From Pseudarthrobacter oxydans (lineage in GTDB: Bacteria > Actinomycetota > Actinomycetes > Actinomycetales > Micrococcaceae), in assembly GCF_030812335.1 (NCBI RefSeq), contig NZ_JAUSSN010000006.1, forward strand, positions 186,001-250,000: a stretch of DNA of 64,000 nucleotides, in the 5' to 3' direction. Below are positions 24,565-31,973 of this stretch, one piece after another. Below the pieces are notes generated by a model, which did no database searches, was not told the origin of the DNA, and worked only from the letters and a program-made list of their open reading frames with translations. Each line of letters begins with the position of its first letter. The first letter of the stretch is position 1. A program made the position numbers and the translations under genes.

Positions 24565-25218
24565 CTACTGCGCCGGGGTCCCGGAGGACGCCTCGGCGGG
24601 TGCCGGTTCCTCCGCGACGCCCATGACTTTCCTGGCGATCCGCTGCGCCGTGGCACTGTCCGGCCCGGGGGCGGGGACGAACACGGCCTCGCGGTAGTAC
24701 CGCAGCTCGTCGATGGAGTCCTGGATGTCGCCGAGGGCCCGGTGGCCGCCGAGCTTGGCGGGGGACTGGAAGTAAGCCCGCGCGTACCAGCGCCGGGACA
24801 GTTCCTTGATGGTGCTCACGTCGATGACCCGGTAGTGCAGGTGCTCCACGATGTCCGGCATGTCACGGACCAGGAAGACACGGTCCGTTCCCACCGAGTT
24901 GCCGCCCAGCGGGGCCTTCTTGGGCTCCGGCACCCACTTCTTGATGTAGTCCAGGACGATGGCCTGGGCCTCCGCCATGGTCTTGCCGTGCGGGAGTTCC
25001 GCCAGCAGCCCGGAGCGGGTGTGCATGTCGCGGACGAAGTCGTTCATCTGCGCCAGCGCCGCGTCATCTGGCTTAATGACGACGTCGACCCCGTCGCCGA
25101 GGATATTGAGTTCCGAGTCCGTCACCAGCGCGGCCACCTCGATGAGGGCGTCGTTGATGGTGTCCAGGCCGGTCATTTCGCAGTCGATCCAGACGATGCG
25201 TTCATTAGATATAGGCAC
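24565..25218 (-). CDS. orn: Oligoribonuclease
   Basis: A 3'-5' exoribonuclease that degrades short oligoribonucleotides, including pGpG. The 217-residue protein is a DEDDh exonuclease: IVWIDCEMTGLD (DE), then a VGTDRVFLVRDM segment (D), and AKLGGHRALGDIQDSIDEL (H and D). The last 20 residues are a Pro/Ala/Glu tail beyond the family core. The start is GTG 25218 with a TAGGCT box (25225-25230) 6 nt upstream, a leaderless layout. The 190 bp between its stop and tRNA-His hold no recognisable gene. Confidence 0.95.
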   Translation of the reverse strand: MPISNERIVWIDCEMTGLDTINDALIEVAALVTDSELNILGDGVDVVIKPDDAALAQMNDFVRDMHTRSGLLAELPHGKTMAEAQAIVLDYIKKWVPEPKKAPLGGNSVGTDRVFLVRDMPDIVEHLHYRVIDVSTIKELSRRWYARAYFQSPAKLGGHRALGDIQDSIDELRYYREAVFVPAPGPDSATAQRIARKVMGVAEEPAPAEASSGTPAQ

Positions 25219-25377
25219 GCGCCCAGCCTACCGTTCCGGCACCGCAGGGCAGCCCGATGTTAGGATTTCGGGTACGCGGGCGTCGAAATTTTTTCGTTGT
25301 CGCGGCGTGCCCCGGGCCGGTTCCCACGGCTGGCAGAGCGCGCGGAAGAGCCCCACAACAGATTGGACGATCCTGAG

Positions 25378-26934
25378 ATGACGGTGCCTGTGCCTGCGGC
25401 GGGGAAAACGGCTGCCGGCACGTCCCCGGCGGCAACCGCTGCTGAAGTGGACAATGCCCGTTCACCGCTGCTGGCGGGATTCGTCGGCTCCCTGCTGATG
25501 GCGATCGGTTCGCTCGGCGTGGGCTGGCTGGCGCCGGCTTCCGAGCTCCGCCGCATTCCGCTGTTCATCTGGATGCGTACCGAAGCCGTCGGCGTCGCCC
25601 TGTGCATTGTGCTGCTGGCCGTCGGCGGGATGCTGCTCGTCCGCGCCTGGCTCAGGCTCGGCCAGCGGGTGCGGGTCTGGGGAGCGGAGGCCCGCAAGGC
25701 CACGCTGCAGGCGGTCGTCCTGTGGGGGCTGCCCCTGATGTTCTCCGTACCGCTGTTCAGCCGCGACGTGTACGCCTATATCGGGCAGGGCCGCCTGATG
25801 GTGGAGGGCTTCAACCCGTACGAAAACGGCATCTCCGCGCTGTCGAACTATTTCCAGCTCGGGGCCGACAAGATGTGGACCGAGGCGCCGGTGCCGTACG
25901 GGCAGCTCTTCCTTTGGATCGAGCAGCTGGTCGTCTGGTCCACCAACGTGCACCCGGAAGCCAGCATCATGCTGTTCCGCCTCGCCGCGCTGGTGGGCAT
26001 CGTGCTGTGCATCATCTACGTGCCCAAGCTCGCCGAACTGCACGGGGTCAACCCGCACCGCGCCCTGTGGCTGACCGCCGCCAACCCGCTCTTCCTCACC
26101 AACTTCATCGCCAGCGTCCACAACGACGCCCTCATGATCGGACTGGCCCTGGCCGGGCTGTACTACTGCGCCACCCGGCGCGTCATCCTCGGCCTGGTCC
26201 TGGTCACCCTGTCCATCTCGGTCAAGCCCATCACCATCGTCTTCCTGCCCTTCATCGGCCTCCTCTGGGCTGGAAAGAACGCCAGCTGGCCGCGGAAGTT
26301 CGTGTTCTGGGGGCTCACCGCCGGGATCAGCCTGGCCCTGCTGTACGCCATGAGCCTGGTCAACGGCTTCGGTTTCGGCTGGATCAACGGCCTCTCCGCC
26401 CCGGGCAGCATCTGGATCTGGTACGCCCCGGTCGGGCTGCTGGGCCTGGTGGTCGCTTCCATCTTCAACGCCTTCGGACTCGACGGCTGGGGGCTGGCAA
26501 AGTGGGTGTATGACGCCGGCAAGCTGCTGGCGCTCGGCATCATCGCATGGCAGATCTTCCGCGGCGACTACGACCGGCTGATCCGCCGCCTCACCCTGGC
26601 TTTCGCCTCCGTCGTCGTGCTGGCCCCGATGATCCAGTCCTGGTACGTTGTCTGGCTTATTCCGCTCTTCGCCGTCACCGGCATCCGCGACGACTGGCAA
26701 GTCAAGGCCCTGTACTTCATCGTGTCGTTCTTTATGGTGTACGCGATTTCGGACCAGCTGGAAGTGTTCCCCTACCTGCAGACAGCGGATCTCGGCCTGG
26801 CCCTCGCCCTGGCGCGTAACGCCGCCGCGATCATTGCCCTGCTCTTCGCCCTCTACCTGATCTTCCTCGACCCCAAGACAAAGCTGCTCTTCAGCAAGTC
26901 CGAGGAACCGGTCACCACCCGCCCGGTCATCTGA
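25378..26934 (+). CDS. Polyprenol-phosphomannose-dependent alpha-1,6-mannosyltransferase (MptB-like)
   Basis: A GT-C fold integral membrane glycosyltransferase of 518 residues with about 12 hydrophobic segments. The first large loop has PLFSRDVYAYIGQGRLMVEG, matching the Asp-containing catalytic loop of the MptA/MptB family. Homologues extend mannan chains of lipomannan or lipoarabinomannan precursors using polyprenyl-phosphomannose. The in-frame stretch upstream (from 25297) would need a TTG start, so ATG 25378 is preferred. A TAGGAT box at about 25262 would give a leader of about 105 nt. Its stop overlaps the 3' end of the convergent alkD gene by 8 bp. Confidence 0.85.
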   Translation: MTVPVPAAGKTAAGTSPAATAAEVDNARSPLLAGFVGSLLMAIGSLGVGWLAPASELRRIPLFIWMRTEAVGVALCIVLLAVGGMLLVRAWLRLGQRVRVWGAEARKATLQAVVLWGLPLMFSVPLFSRDVYAYIGQGRLMVEGFNPYENGISALSNYFQLGADKMWTEAPVPYGQLFLWIEQLVVWSTNVHPEASIMLFRLAALVGIVLCIIYVPKLAELHGVNPHRALWLTAANPLFLTNFIASVHNDALMIGLALAGLYYCATRRVILGLVLVTLSISVKPITIVFLPFIGLLWAGKNASWPRKFVFWGLTAGISLALLYAMSLVNGFGFGWINGLSAPGSIWIWYAPVGLLGLVVASIFNAFGLDGWGLAKWVYDAGKLLALGIIAWQIFRGDYDRLIRRLTLAFASVVVLAPMIQSWYVVWLIPLFAVTGIRDDWQVKALYFIVSFFMVYAISDQLEVFPYLQTADLGLALALARNAAAIIALLFALYLIFLDPKTKLLFSKSEEPVTTRPVI

Positions 26935-27607
26935 GTTTCCGCAGGGCTTCCCGGCGGGAGAGCGGGCTCAGTGCCTCCCCGTGCCGCGCCGCGAAGGCCC
27001 GGACCCAATCCGGATCCGTGGCGGCGTAGTCACGCAGGGCCCAGCCGATCGCCTTCCGGATAAAGAACTCGCGGTCGGCCAGGTTGGGTTCGATGACGGC
27101 CGCAAGCAGGGCAGGATCCGTCGCGGATTTGGCGCCCAACTGAGCCGTGATGGCCGCCCTCCGGATCCAGAAGTCCGCGTCCGTGCTCCAGCGGCGGAGC
27201 ACGCCGGACATGTCCTCCCGGTGGCTCTGCAGCAGCTCGCAGAGCCGGTGCGAGACCCCGTCCACCAGGTCCCACCAGGCGCCGCTGCGGATGATTTCCT
27301 CGTACAGCGGCAGCATGCCCATCTCACCGGCGGCCAGCCTCAGGCCGGTGAGGTCGATGGCGGCGTAGCGCTCCTCCCGCCAGCTGGCGCCACGCCACAG
27401 CTCCAGCACGGTGGACTGCAATTCGGGGAGGGAACCGGGCGGCAGCTGTTTGGCGGCGCCCTTCACGATCCCCCGCACCTCAGGAACCCGGACGCCCAGC
27501 GAGGGCATCGCGGACTTCAGGTAGGCCTGCGCCCCCGCGGCCCGGGCCGGATCGGCGGCGGCCCGTAGCGCCGACCGGATCGCGGAGATGAGTTCACGGT
27601 TGGCCAT
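26927..27607 (-). CDS. DNA alkylation repair protein (AlkD family)
   Basis: A 226-residue all-helical HEAT-like repeat DNA glycosylase that removes N3/N7-alkylated purines. The family blocks VRGIVKGAAK, LELWRGASWREERYAAI, GAWWDLVDGVSHRL and FFIRKAIGWALRDYAATDPDWV contain the Trp and Asp residues of the active cleft. Start ATG 27607 lies 6 nt after a TAAAGT box (27614-27619), so the mRNA is probably leaderless. It is divergent from map and overlaps the end of the mannosyltransferase gene. Confidence 0.9.
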   Translation of the reverse strand: MANRELISAIRSALRAAADPARAAGAQAYLKSAMPSLGVRVPEVRGIVKGAAKQLPPGSLPELQSTVLELWRGASWREERYAAIDLTGLRLAAGEMGMLPLYEEIIRSGAWWDLVDGVSHRLCELLQSHREDMSGVLRRWSTDADFWIRRAAITAQLGAKSATDPALLAAVIEPNLADREFFIRKAIGWALRDYAATDPDWVRAFAARHGEALSPLSRREALRKLR

Positions 27608-27652
27608 GGGGCAACTTTAGCCACGCTCCGGCTTGGCCCTAGAGTTGAAGGC

Positions 27653-28420
27653 ATGTCGATGATCAAGAGCCCCGCCGAGATTGCCCTGATGCGCGAAGCC
27701 GGCAGGGTGGTGGCCAATACGCTGGAACGCGTCCGGGAGGCTGCCGCCGTCGACGTGTCCCTGAAGGAACTGGACGAGCTGGCCGCGGCGACCATTGCCG
27801 GCGCCGGGGCGACGCCTGCCTTCCTGAACTACCAGCCGCGGTGGGCCTCGGTGCCCTTTCCCGGGGTGATCTGCACGTCCGTCAATGATGCCGTCGTGCA
27901 CGGCATCCCCAATGACTACCGGCTCCGGGACGGCGACCTGCTGAGCGTGGACTGCGGGGCGTTCCTCGAAGGGTGGTGCGGGGACGCTGCGATCAGCTTC
28001 ATCGTGGGCGCCGCCGATCCCGTGGACCAGGCCCTGATCGACGCCACCGAGGCCGCCCTGGCCCGCGGCATCGAGGCCGCCCGGATCGGGAACAAGATGG
28101 GGGACCTGGGCTACGCGATCGGCGGGGCATCCCGGCGCGCCGGCTACGGGCTGCTGGCGGACCACGGCGGCCACGGGATCGGCAGGACCATGCACGCCGA
28201 GCCGCACGTTCCCAACGACGGCCGGCCGGGCCGCGGCATCAAACTGACCGAGGGGCTGGTCATCGCGATTGAGCCGATGCTGATCCTGGGCGGCAAGGAC
28301 GACTACTTCCACGACGACGACGAGTGGACCCTCCGGTCGGCCAACGGCCGCCGCGCGGCCCACAGCGAGCACACCGTGGCCATCACGAAGGACGGGCCTG
28401 TCATCCTGACCCTGCCTTAG
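27653..28420 (+). CDS. map: Methionine aminopeptidase, type I
   Basis: Removes the initiator methionine from new proteins. The 255-residue protein has the five metal ligands: Asp in LLSVDCGAF, Asp in GWCGDAAIS, His in GGHGIGRTMH, Glu in VIAIEPMLI and Glu in AHSEHTVAI. The SVNDAVVHGIP substrate His is present. There is no N-terminal zinc-finger extension. ATG 27653 lies 7 nt after a TAGAGT box (27640-27645), a leaderless layout, back to back with the alkD promoter. Its last 20 bp overlap the 3' end of the convergent acetyltransferase gene. Confidence 0.95.
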   Translation: MSMIKSPAEIALMREAGRVVANTLERVREAAAVDVSLKELDELAAATIAGAGATPAFLNYQPRWASVPFPGVICTSVNDAVVHGIPNDYRLRDGDLLSVDCGAFLEGWCGDAAISFIVGAADPVDQALIDATEAALARGIEAARIGNKMGDLGYAIGGASRRAGYGLLADHGGHGIGRTMHAEPHVPNDGRPGRGIKLTEGLVIAIEPMLILGGKDDYFHDDDEWTLRSANGRRAAHSEHTVAITKDGPVILTLP

Positions 28421-29051
28421 GGCCGGTGGCGGCGCCCTGTGGCGGCGAGGGCAGGCGGACGACGGCGCGGCCGGGCACGGCGTCGCTGACGACGTCGAAT
28501 CCGGCAGCCAGGAACAGGCCCAGGGTGCCGTGATAGAGGTCGGCAGGGCCGGCTTTGGGCCGTTGCGCGGGGTCGACCGGATAACCCTCCACCACCGTCG
28601 CGCCGTGGGCGAAGGCGTGCCCGACGGCGGCGGCGAGCAGCGCCCCGGCCACTCCGGTCCGCCGCTGGCCGGGGGAGACCACAAAACAGCTCACGGACCA
28701 CAGCTGTTGCCCGCCGGGGTCCCGGACCGCCTCAGGGGCCGCCGCTGCCAGAACCTTCGAGCGCAGGATCCTGGGGTAGCAGCCGCGGGGCTCGACGGCG
28801 CACCAGCCGACCGGGTTCCCGCCGCGGAAGGCCAGCACCCCCGGAGCCGGGCCGCCGCCGTCGAACCTGGCCCGCAGCTGGCCTTTCCGCTGTTCCGGGG
28901 TGGACGCCGACCATTCCGTGCCGGTGAGGGCGAAGAAGCGGCACCAGCAGCGCGACGGCTCGCCGCGGACGCCAAAGAGGCGCTCGACGTCGGGCCAGTC
29001 CGCCGCCGCGGTGGTCAGGGCTCCCTGCCCGCGGGGGCCTGGATCATTCAT
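28401..29051 (-). CDS. GNAT family N-acetyltransferase
   Basis: A 216-residue protein. The acetyl-CoA-binding motif A is visible as VSCFVVSPGQRRTGVAGALLAAAVGHA (read in parts, about residues 120-145), preceded by the GWCAVEPR strand and followed by the HGTLGLFLAAGFDVV motif B. The N-terminal CWCRFFALTGTEW segment is seen in actinobacterial GNATs of unknown substrate. It overlaps the end of map by 20 bp in the convergent orientation. The acceptor is unknown. Confidence 0.8.
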   Translation of the reverse strand: MNDPGPRGQGALTTAAADWPDVERLFGVRGEPSRCWCRFFALTGTEWSASTPEQRKGQLRARFDGGGPAPGVLAFRGGNPVGWCAVEPRGCYPRILRSKVLAAAAPEAVRDPGGQQLWSVSCFVVSPGQRRTGVAGALLAAAVGHAFAHGATVVEGYPVDPAQRPKAGPADLYHGTLGLFLAAGFDVVSDAVPGRAVVRLPSPPQGAATGPKAGSG

Positions 29052-29075
29052 GGAAGAGGTCAGCTCCTGCCGGTG

Positions 29076-29621
29076 TCAGCGCTTTCGCGTCCCCGTCCCG
29101 GCCTGGCGGCTGACGCGCTCACGATGCGCGGCGACCCGCAGCTGAATGATGCGGGCGGCTCCGGCGATGGCGACGAGCACTCCGCCGCCGACGGCAGCGA
29201 TGAACAGGGCAATGCCCAGCGGAACGGAGCCTTGGAGGCCAAAGAACTTCACCTGCACGTATTCCTGGTTCTGCAGGATGAAGGCGATGAGCAGGATCAG
29301 CACCACCAGCGCGCAGGCAACCGCGGCCCAGACCATGCCGGCGCGGGTCACCTGGCGCGGTTCCGGGGCGGGCGCCGGTGTTTCGGGCCTCCCGGTCCGG
29401 GCAGGTTCCTCAATCGGCGCCGGTGCTGCGGCGGCCGGCGCCCCGGACACAAGATCTGTGCCGCCCGCCGGGACGCCCGTGGTGTAGCCCGCCTCGGCGG
29501 ACCCGGCCGGGACGTCAGCCGCCTCCGGGTACTGGTCAGCCGCCCCGGGGGAGCGGGTGGGCGACGCACCGTTGGGACTGTTGGGATCGTGGGGGTCAAA
29601 TCCGCGGGGTGTCTGGGTCAT
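29076..29621 (-). CDS. LapA family (DUF1049) membrane protein
   Basis: A 181-residue protein. The first 95 residues are a disordered Pro/Ala/Gly-rich segment. Two transmembrane helices follow (about 98-118 and 132-155) around FILQNQEYVQVKFFGLQGSVPLGIALF, the LapA/DUF1049 signature, and then a short Arg-rich tail (QLRVAAHRERVSRQAG). In Escherichia coli LapA-type proteins are linked to lipopolysaccharide assembly; the role in Gram-positives is unknown. ATG 29621 is preceded by GAAAGG. A TAGGAT box at 29692-29697 on this strand is its likely promoter. Confidence 0.8.
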   Translation of the reverse strand: MTQTPRGFDPHDPNSPNGASPTRSPGAADQYPEAADVPAGSAEAGYTTGVPAGGTDLVSGAPAAAAPAPIEEPARTGRPETPAPAPEPRQVTRAGMVWAAVACALVVLILLIAFILQNQEYVQVKFFGLQGSVPLGIALFIAAVGGGVLVAIAGAARIIQLRVAAHRERVSRQAGTGTRKR

Positions 29622-29772
29622 GGCGGCCGTACCTTTCAGTTGCGGGCAGGATGCACAGGCTGCCCCTGGTGTCCCTGCCGGTCCTCTCCATCCTAAGAGT
29701 GCCGAAGGCCGCCGGGCGGTTTTGCGCGCAGAGGGCGCGCTGCGGCAAATGGTGGGCAGCGGGTACGGGCTG

Positions 29773-29801
29773 TTGGCACGGTGCGGACGACGGTATAGCG
29801 T
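29773..29801 (+). promoter_or_regulatory. Promoter of corA
   Basis: TTGGCA (29773-29778) and TAGCGT (29796-29801) with a 17-bp spacer give a start near 29808, about 30 nt before the corA start codon. Confidence 0.6.
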
Positions 29802-29837
29802 CGCAGCCAAGGGATGCCTGGTGGAGGAGGCGCTGCC

Positions 29838-30854
29838 GTGAGCATTATCGACAACGCGGTGTACGTGAACGGTTACCGGACCGCGGACCCGGAGAGCCTG
29901 GACGAGACGTACTTCATTCTGCGGCAGCGCCAGGGCATGGCGTGGATCGGGCTCTACCGGCCCGACGCGGAAGAGCTGCTGTCCGTGGCCCAGGAGTTCG
30001 ACCTCAACCACCTGGCCGTGGACGACGCGCTCGCCGGCCATCAGCGGGCAAAGCTGGAACACTACGGCGAAACGCTCTTCCTGGTGCTGCGCCCGGCCCG
30101 CTACCTTGACGACCTGGAGAAGGTGGAGTTCGGCGAAATCCATGTCTTCCGCGGGGCCGATTTTGTGGTCACCGTCCGCCGGGCCGAATCACCGGACCTC
30201 GCCCGGGTCCGCCGCCGGATGGAATCCCAGCCTGAGTTCCTGGCGCTCGGTCCGGACGCAGTGCTCTACGCGATCCTGGACCAGGTCGTGGATGAGTACG
30301 AGCCGGTCGCGGCCGGCCTGGAAAACGACGTCGACGAAATCGAGGACGAGTTGTTCGCCGCCGACCCGGGCGTGTCCCGCCGGATCTACGAACTCTCCCG
30401 CCAGGTCATTATGTTCCAGCGGGCGACGGCGCCTCTGACCATGATCCTGCAGTCACTGATGGCCGAAGCCCCGGACCACCAGCCCCGCCCCGAGTTGCAG
30501 GACCACTACCGGGACGTCCTGGACCATGTGTTGCGGCTCAGTGAGCGGGTCGCGGCCTTCCGCGCCCTGCTGCAAAACGCCCTCGCGGTCAACGCGGCAC
30601 TCGTGGCCCAGCGGCAGAACGACGAGATGCGCCTGCTGACGGAGTCGAGCTACGCCCAGAACGAGCAGGTAAAACGGATCTCCGCATGGGCGGCCATCCT
30701 GTTCGCACCGACGCTGATCGGCACCATCTATGGAATGAATTTCCGCAGCATGCCCGAACTGGACTGGGTCTTCGGCTACCCGATGGCGCTGGGACTGATG
30801 ATCGGGATGGGCGGCTTGCTCTATTGGACGTTCAAGCGCAACAAGTGGATCTAG
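29838..30854 (+). CDS. corA: CorA family magnesium/cobalt transporter
   Basis: An inner-membrane Mg2+/Co2+ channel subunit of 338 residues. The cytosolic N-terminal domain and long stalk helix (LVAQRQNDEMRLLTESSYAQNEQVKRISAW) lead to two C-terminal transmembrane helices. The family signature YGMNF (about residue 300) closes the first helix, and the loop MPELDW follows. The C-terminus KRNKWI is basic as usual. GTG 29838 has a strong GGAGGAGG site (29823-29830); an in-frame ATG at 29814 is upstream of that site and less likely. It ends before a bidirectional hairpin. Confidence 0.93.
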   Translation: MSIIDNAVYVNGYRTADPESLDETYFILRQRQGMAWIGLYRPDAEELLSVAQEFDLNHLAVDDALAGHQRAKLEHYGETLFLVLRPARYLDDLEKVEFGEIHVFRGADFVVTVRRAESPDLARVRRRMESQPEFLALGPDAVLYAILDQVVDEYEPVAAGLENDVDEIEDELFAADPGVSRRIYELSRQVIMFQRATAPLTMILQSLMAEAPDHQPRPELQDHYRDVLDHVLRLSERVAAFRALLQNALAVNAALVAQRQNDEMRLLTESSYAQNEQVKRISAWAAILFAPTLIGTIYGMNFRSMPELDWVFGYPMALGLMIGMGGLLYWTFKRNKWI

Positions 30855-30892
30855 TCCGTCGCTGCGTGGGTGCGCACGGGCCGGTAGGGATC

Positions 30893-30932
30893 GCGGTTCT
30901 GGCCTGCGGAAAGTCCGGCAGGCCAGAACCGC
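30893..30932. terminator. Bidirectional terminator between corA and tRNA-Arg
   Basis: A perfect 15-bp stem (30893-30907 with 30918-30932) sits between the converging corA and tRNA-Arg genes. Confidence 0.75.
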
Positions 30933-30936
30933 GCTC

Positions 30937-31012
30937 TGGTGCCCCAGGAGGGAATCGAACCCCCGACCGGCGGATTAGAAGGCCGCTGCTCTATCCCCTG
31001 AGCTACTGGGGC
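30937..31012 (-). tRNA. tRNA-Arg (TCT)
   Basis: A 76-nt cloverleaf on the minus strand, including an encoded 3' CCA. The acceptor GCCCCAG pairs with CTGGGGC. The anticodon loop CTTCTAA carries TCT. The T arm is GGGGGTTCGATTCCCTC. Confidence 0.97.
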
Positions 31013-31090
31013 ACGTCGGCGAACCAGCCCGGCTGCTGCCGGGGGACGCCTCAAAAAGTTTACCGTGCCCTGCGGGGGTCCGCTGTCAGC

Positions 31091-31144
31091 AACACCCGGC
31101 CGCGCTGAAACACCCGGCCGCGCCGAAACACCCGGCCGTTCCGA
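31091..31144. repeat. Three tandem copies of an 18-bp repeat
   Basis: The unit AACACCCGGCCGCGCTGA occurs at 31091, 31109 (one change) and 31127 (three changes), between tRNA-Arg and ssb. It does not lie in a recognisable gene. Confidence 0.85.
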
Positions 31145-31194
31145 CACGTGGAAGCCCGTTCAGAAACTGGCCCTGCCCGTCGGCACGGGCCGGG

Positions 31195-31203
31195 TTATCC
31201 ACA
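31195..31203 (+). promoter_or_regulatory. Consensus DnaA box upstream of ssb
   Basis: TTATCCACA is a perfect match to the DnaA-box consensus, 90 bp upstream of the SSB start. It is a single box, so it is not an origin; it may let DnaA affect the SSB promoter, or be chance. Confidence 0.4.
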
Positions 31204-31292
31204 TGGCGCATCTGCCCCCTCGCGGACGGTCGTCCCTGGCGCGAAGCTGAAAGAGCCTGCTAGGGCACGACATTTCGAGACAGGACATGAGC

Positions 31293-31862
31293 ATGAGCGA
31301 CAGCATCACGGTTCGTGGCTTCGTTGCCACGGAGCCCAAGAGTTCGACGACGCCCGGCGGTGTGGCGACGGCGAACTTCCGGCTGGGTTCCACCGAACGG
31401 CGCTACGACCGCGCCACGAACGCCTGGATTGACGGGAACACCAACTGGTTCAGGGTCCAGGGGTACCGGCAATTGGCCGGAAACATCGGTTGCAGCGTCA
31501 AGAAGGGCCAGAAGGTCATCGTCGTCGGACGGCTCAAGTTGAGGAGCTGGGAACATGACGGCCGGATCTATCACTCGGCTGAAATCGACGCCGACTCCGT
31601 CGGTCACGACCTCACATGGGGTTCCGCCAACTTCATCCGCACGGCCGCCAGCGGTCCGCAGGCCGCTGCCGGACCGTCGGGCCTGGCGGCGCTCCCGCCG
31701 GACGGCAACCGCGAGGAGGGCGACCAGGACTACGACCGGGACTACAACGAGAACAACGACGACGACGTGCCCGCCGCCCGCGGTGTCTTCGTCGACGACA
31801 TCAGCGGCGAAGAAGAGGAGCTCGATGAGGAAACCGGTGAACTGAAAGGGGCGGCCGCCTGA
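31293..31862 (+). CDS. Single-stranded DNA-binding protein, non-canonical tail
   Basis: A 189-residue protein with an OB-fold SSB domain (ITVRGFVATEPKS near the start, NTNWFRVQGYRQLAGNIGCSVKKGQKVIVVGRLKLRSWE in the core; about residues 4-115). The C-terminal half is acidic (DQDYDRDYNENNDDD and ISGEEEELDEETGELKGAAA) but lacks the DDDIPF-type tip that binds partner proteins. It is therefore probably a second SSB rather than the main replication SSB. Start ATG 31293 has AGGA (31282-31285) at 7 nt; ATG 31287 is too close to it. Confidence 0.85.
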   Translation: MSDSITVRGFVATEPKSSTTPGGVATANFRLGSTERRYDRATNAWIDGNTNWFRVQGYRQLAGNIGCSVKKGQKVIVVGRLKLRSWEHDGRIYHSAEIDADSVGHDLTWGSANFIRTAASGPQAAAGPSGLAALPPDGNREEGDQDYDRDYNENNDDDVPAARGVFVDDISGEEEELDEETGELKGAAA

Positions 31863-31973
31863 CCGGGCAGCGCCGGCGCCACACCTCGTGGGGCCGGCAC
31901 CGGGCCGCGGCAGGTGGTGGATGCCGACGGCATGAATGTGAGTTATCCCGGCGGAACCACTAGATTTGTAGGC

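Noticed and set aside
30851..31147. A 98-codon minus-strand frame with SARPGV repeats
   Set aside because: It is built from the 18-bp tandem repeat and runs through tRNA-Arg; not a protein gene.
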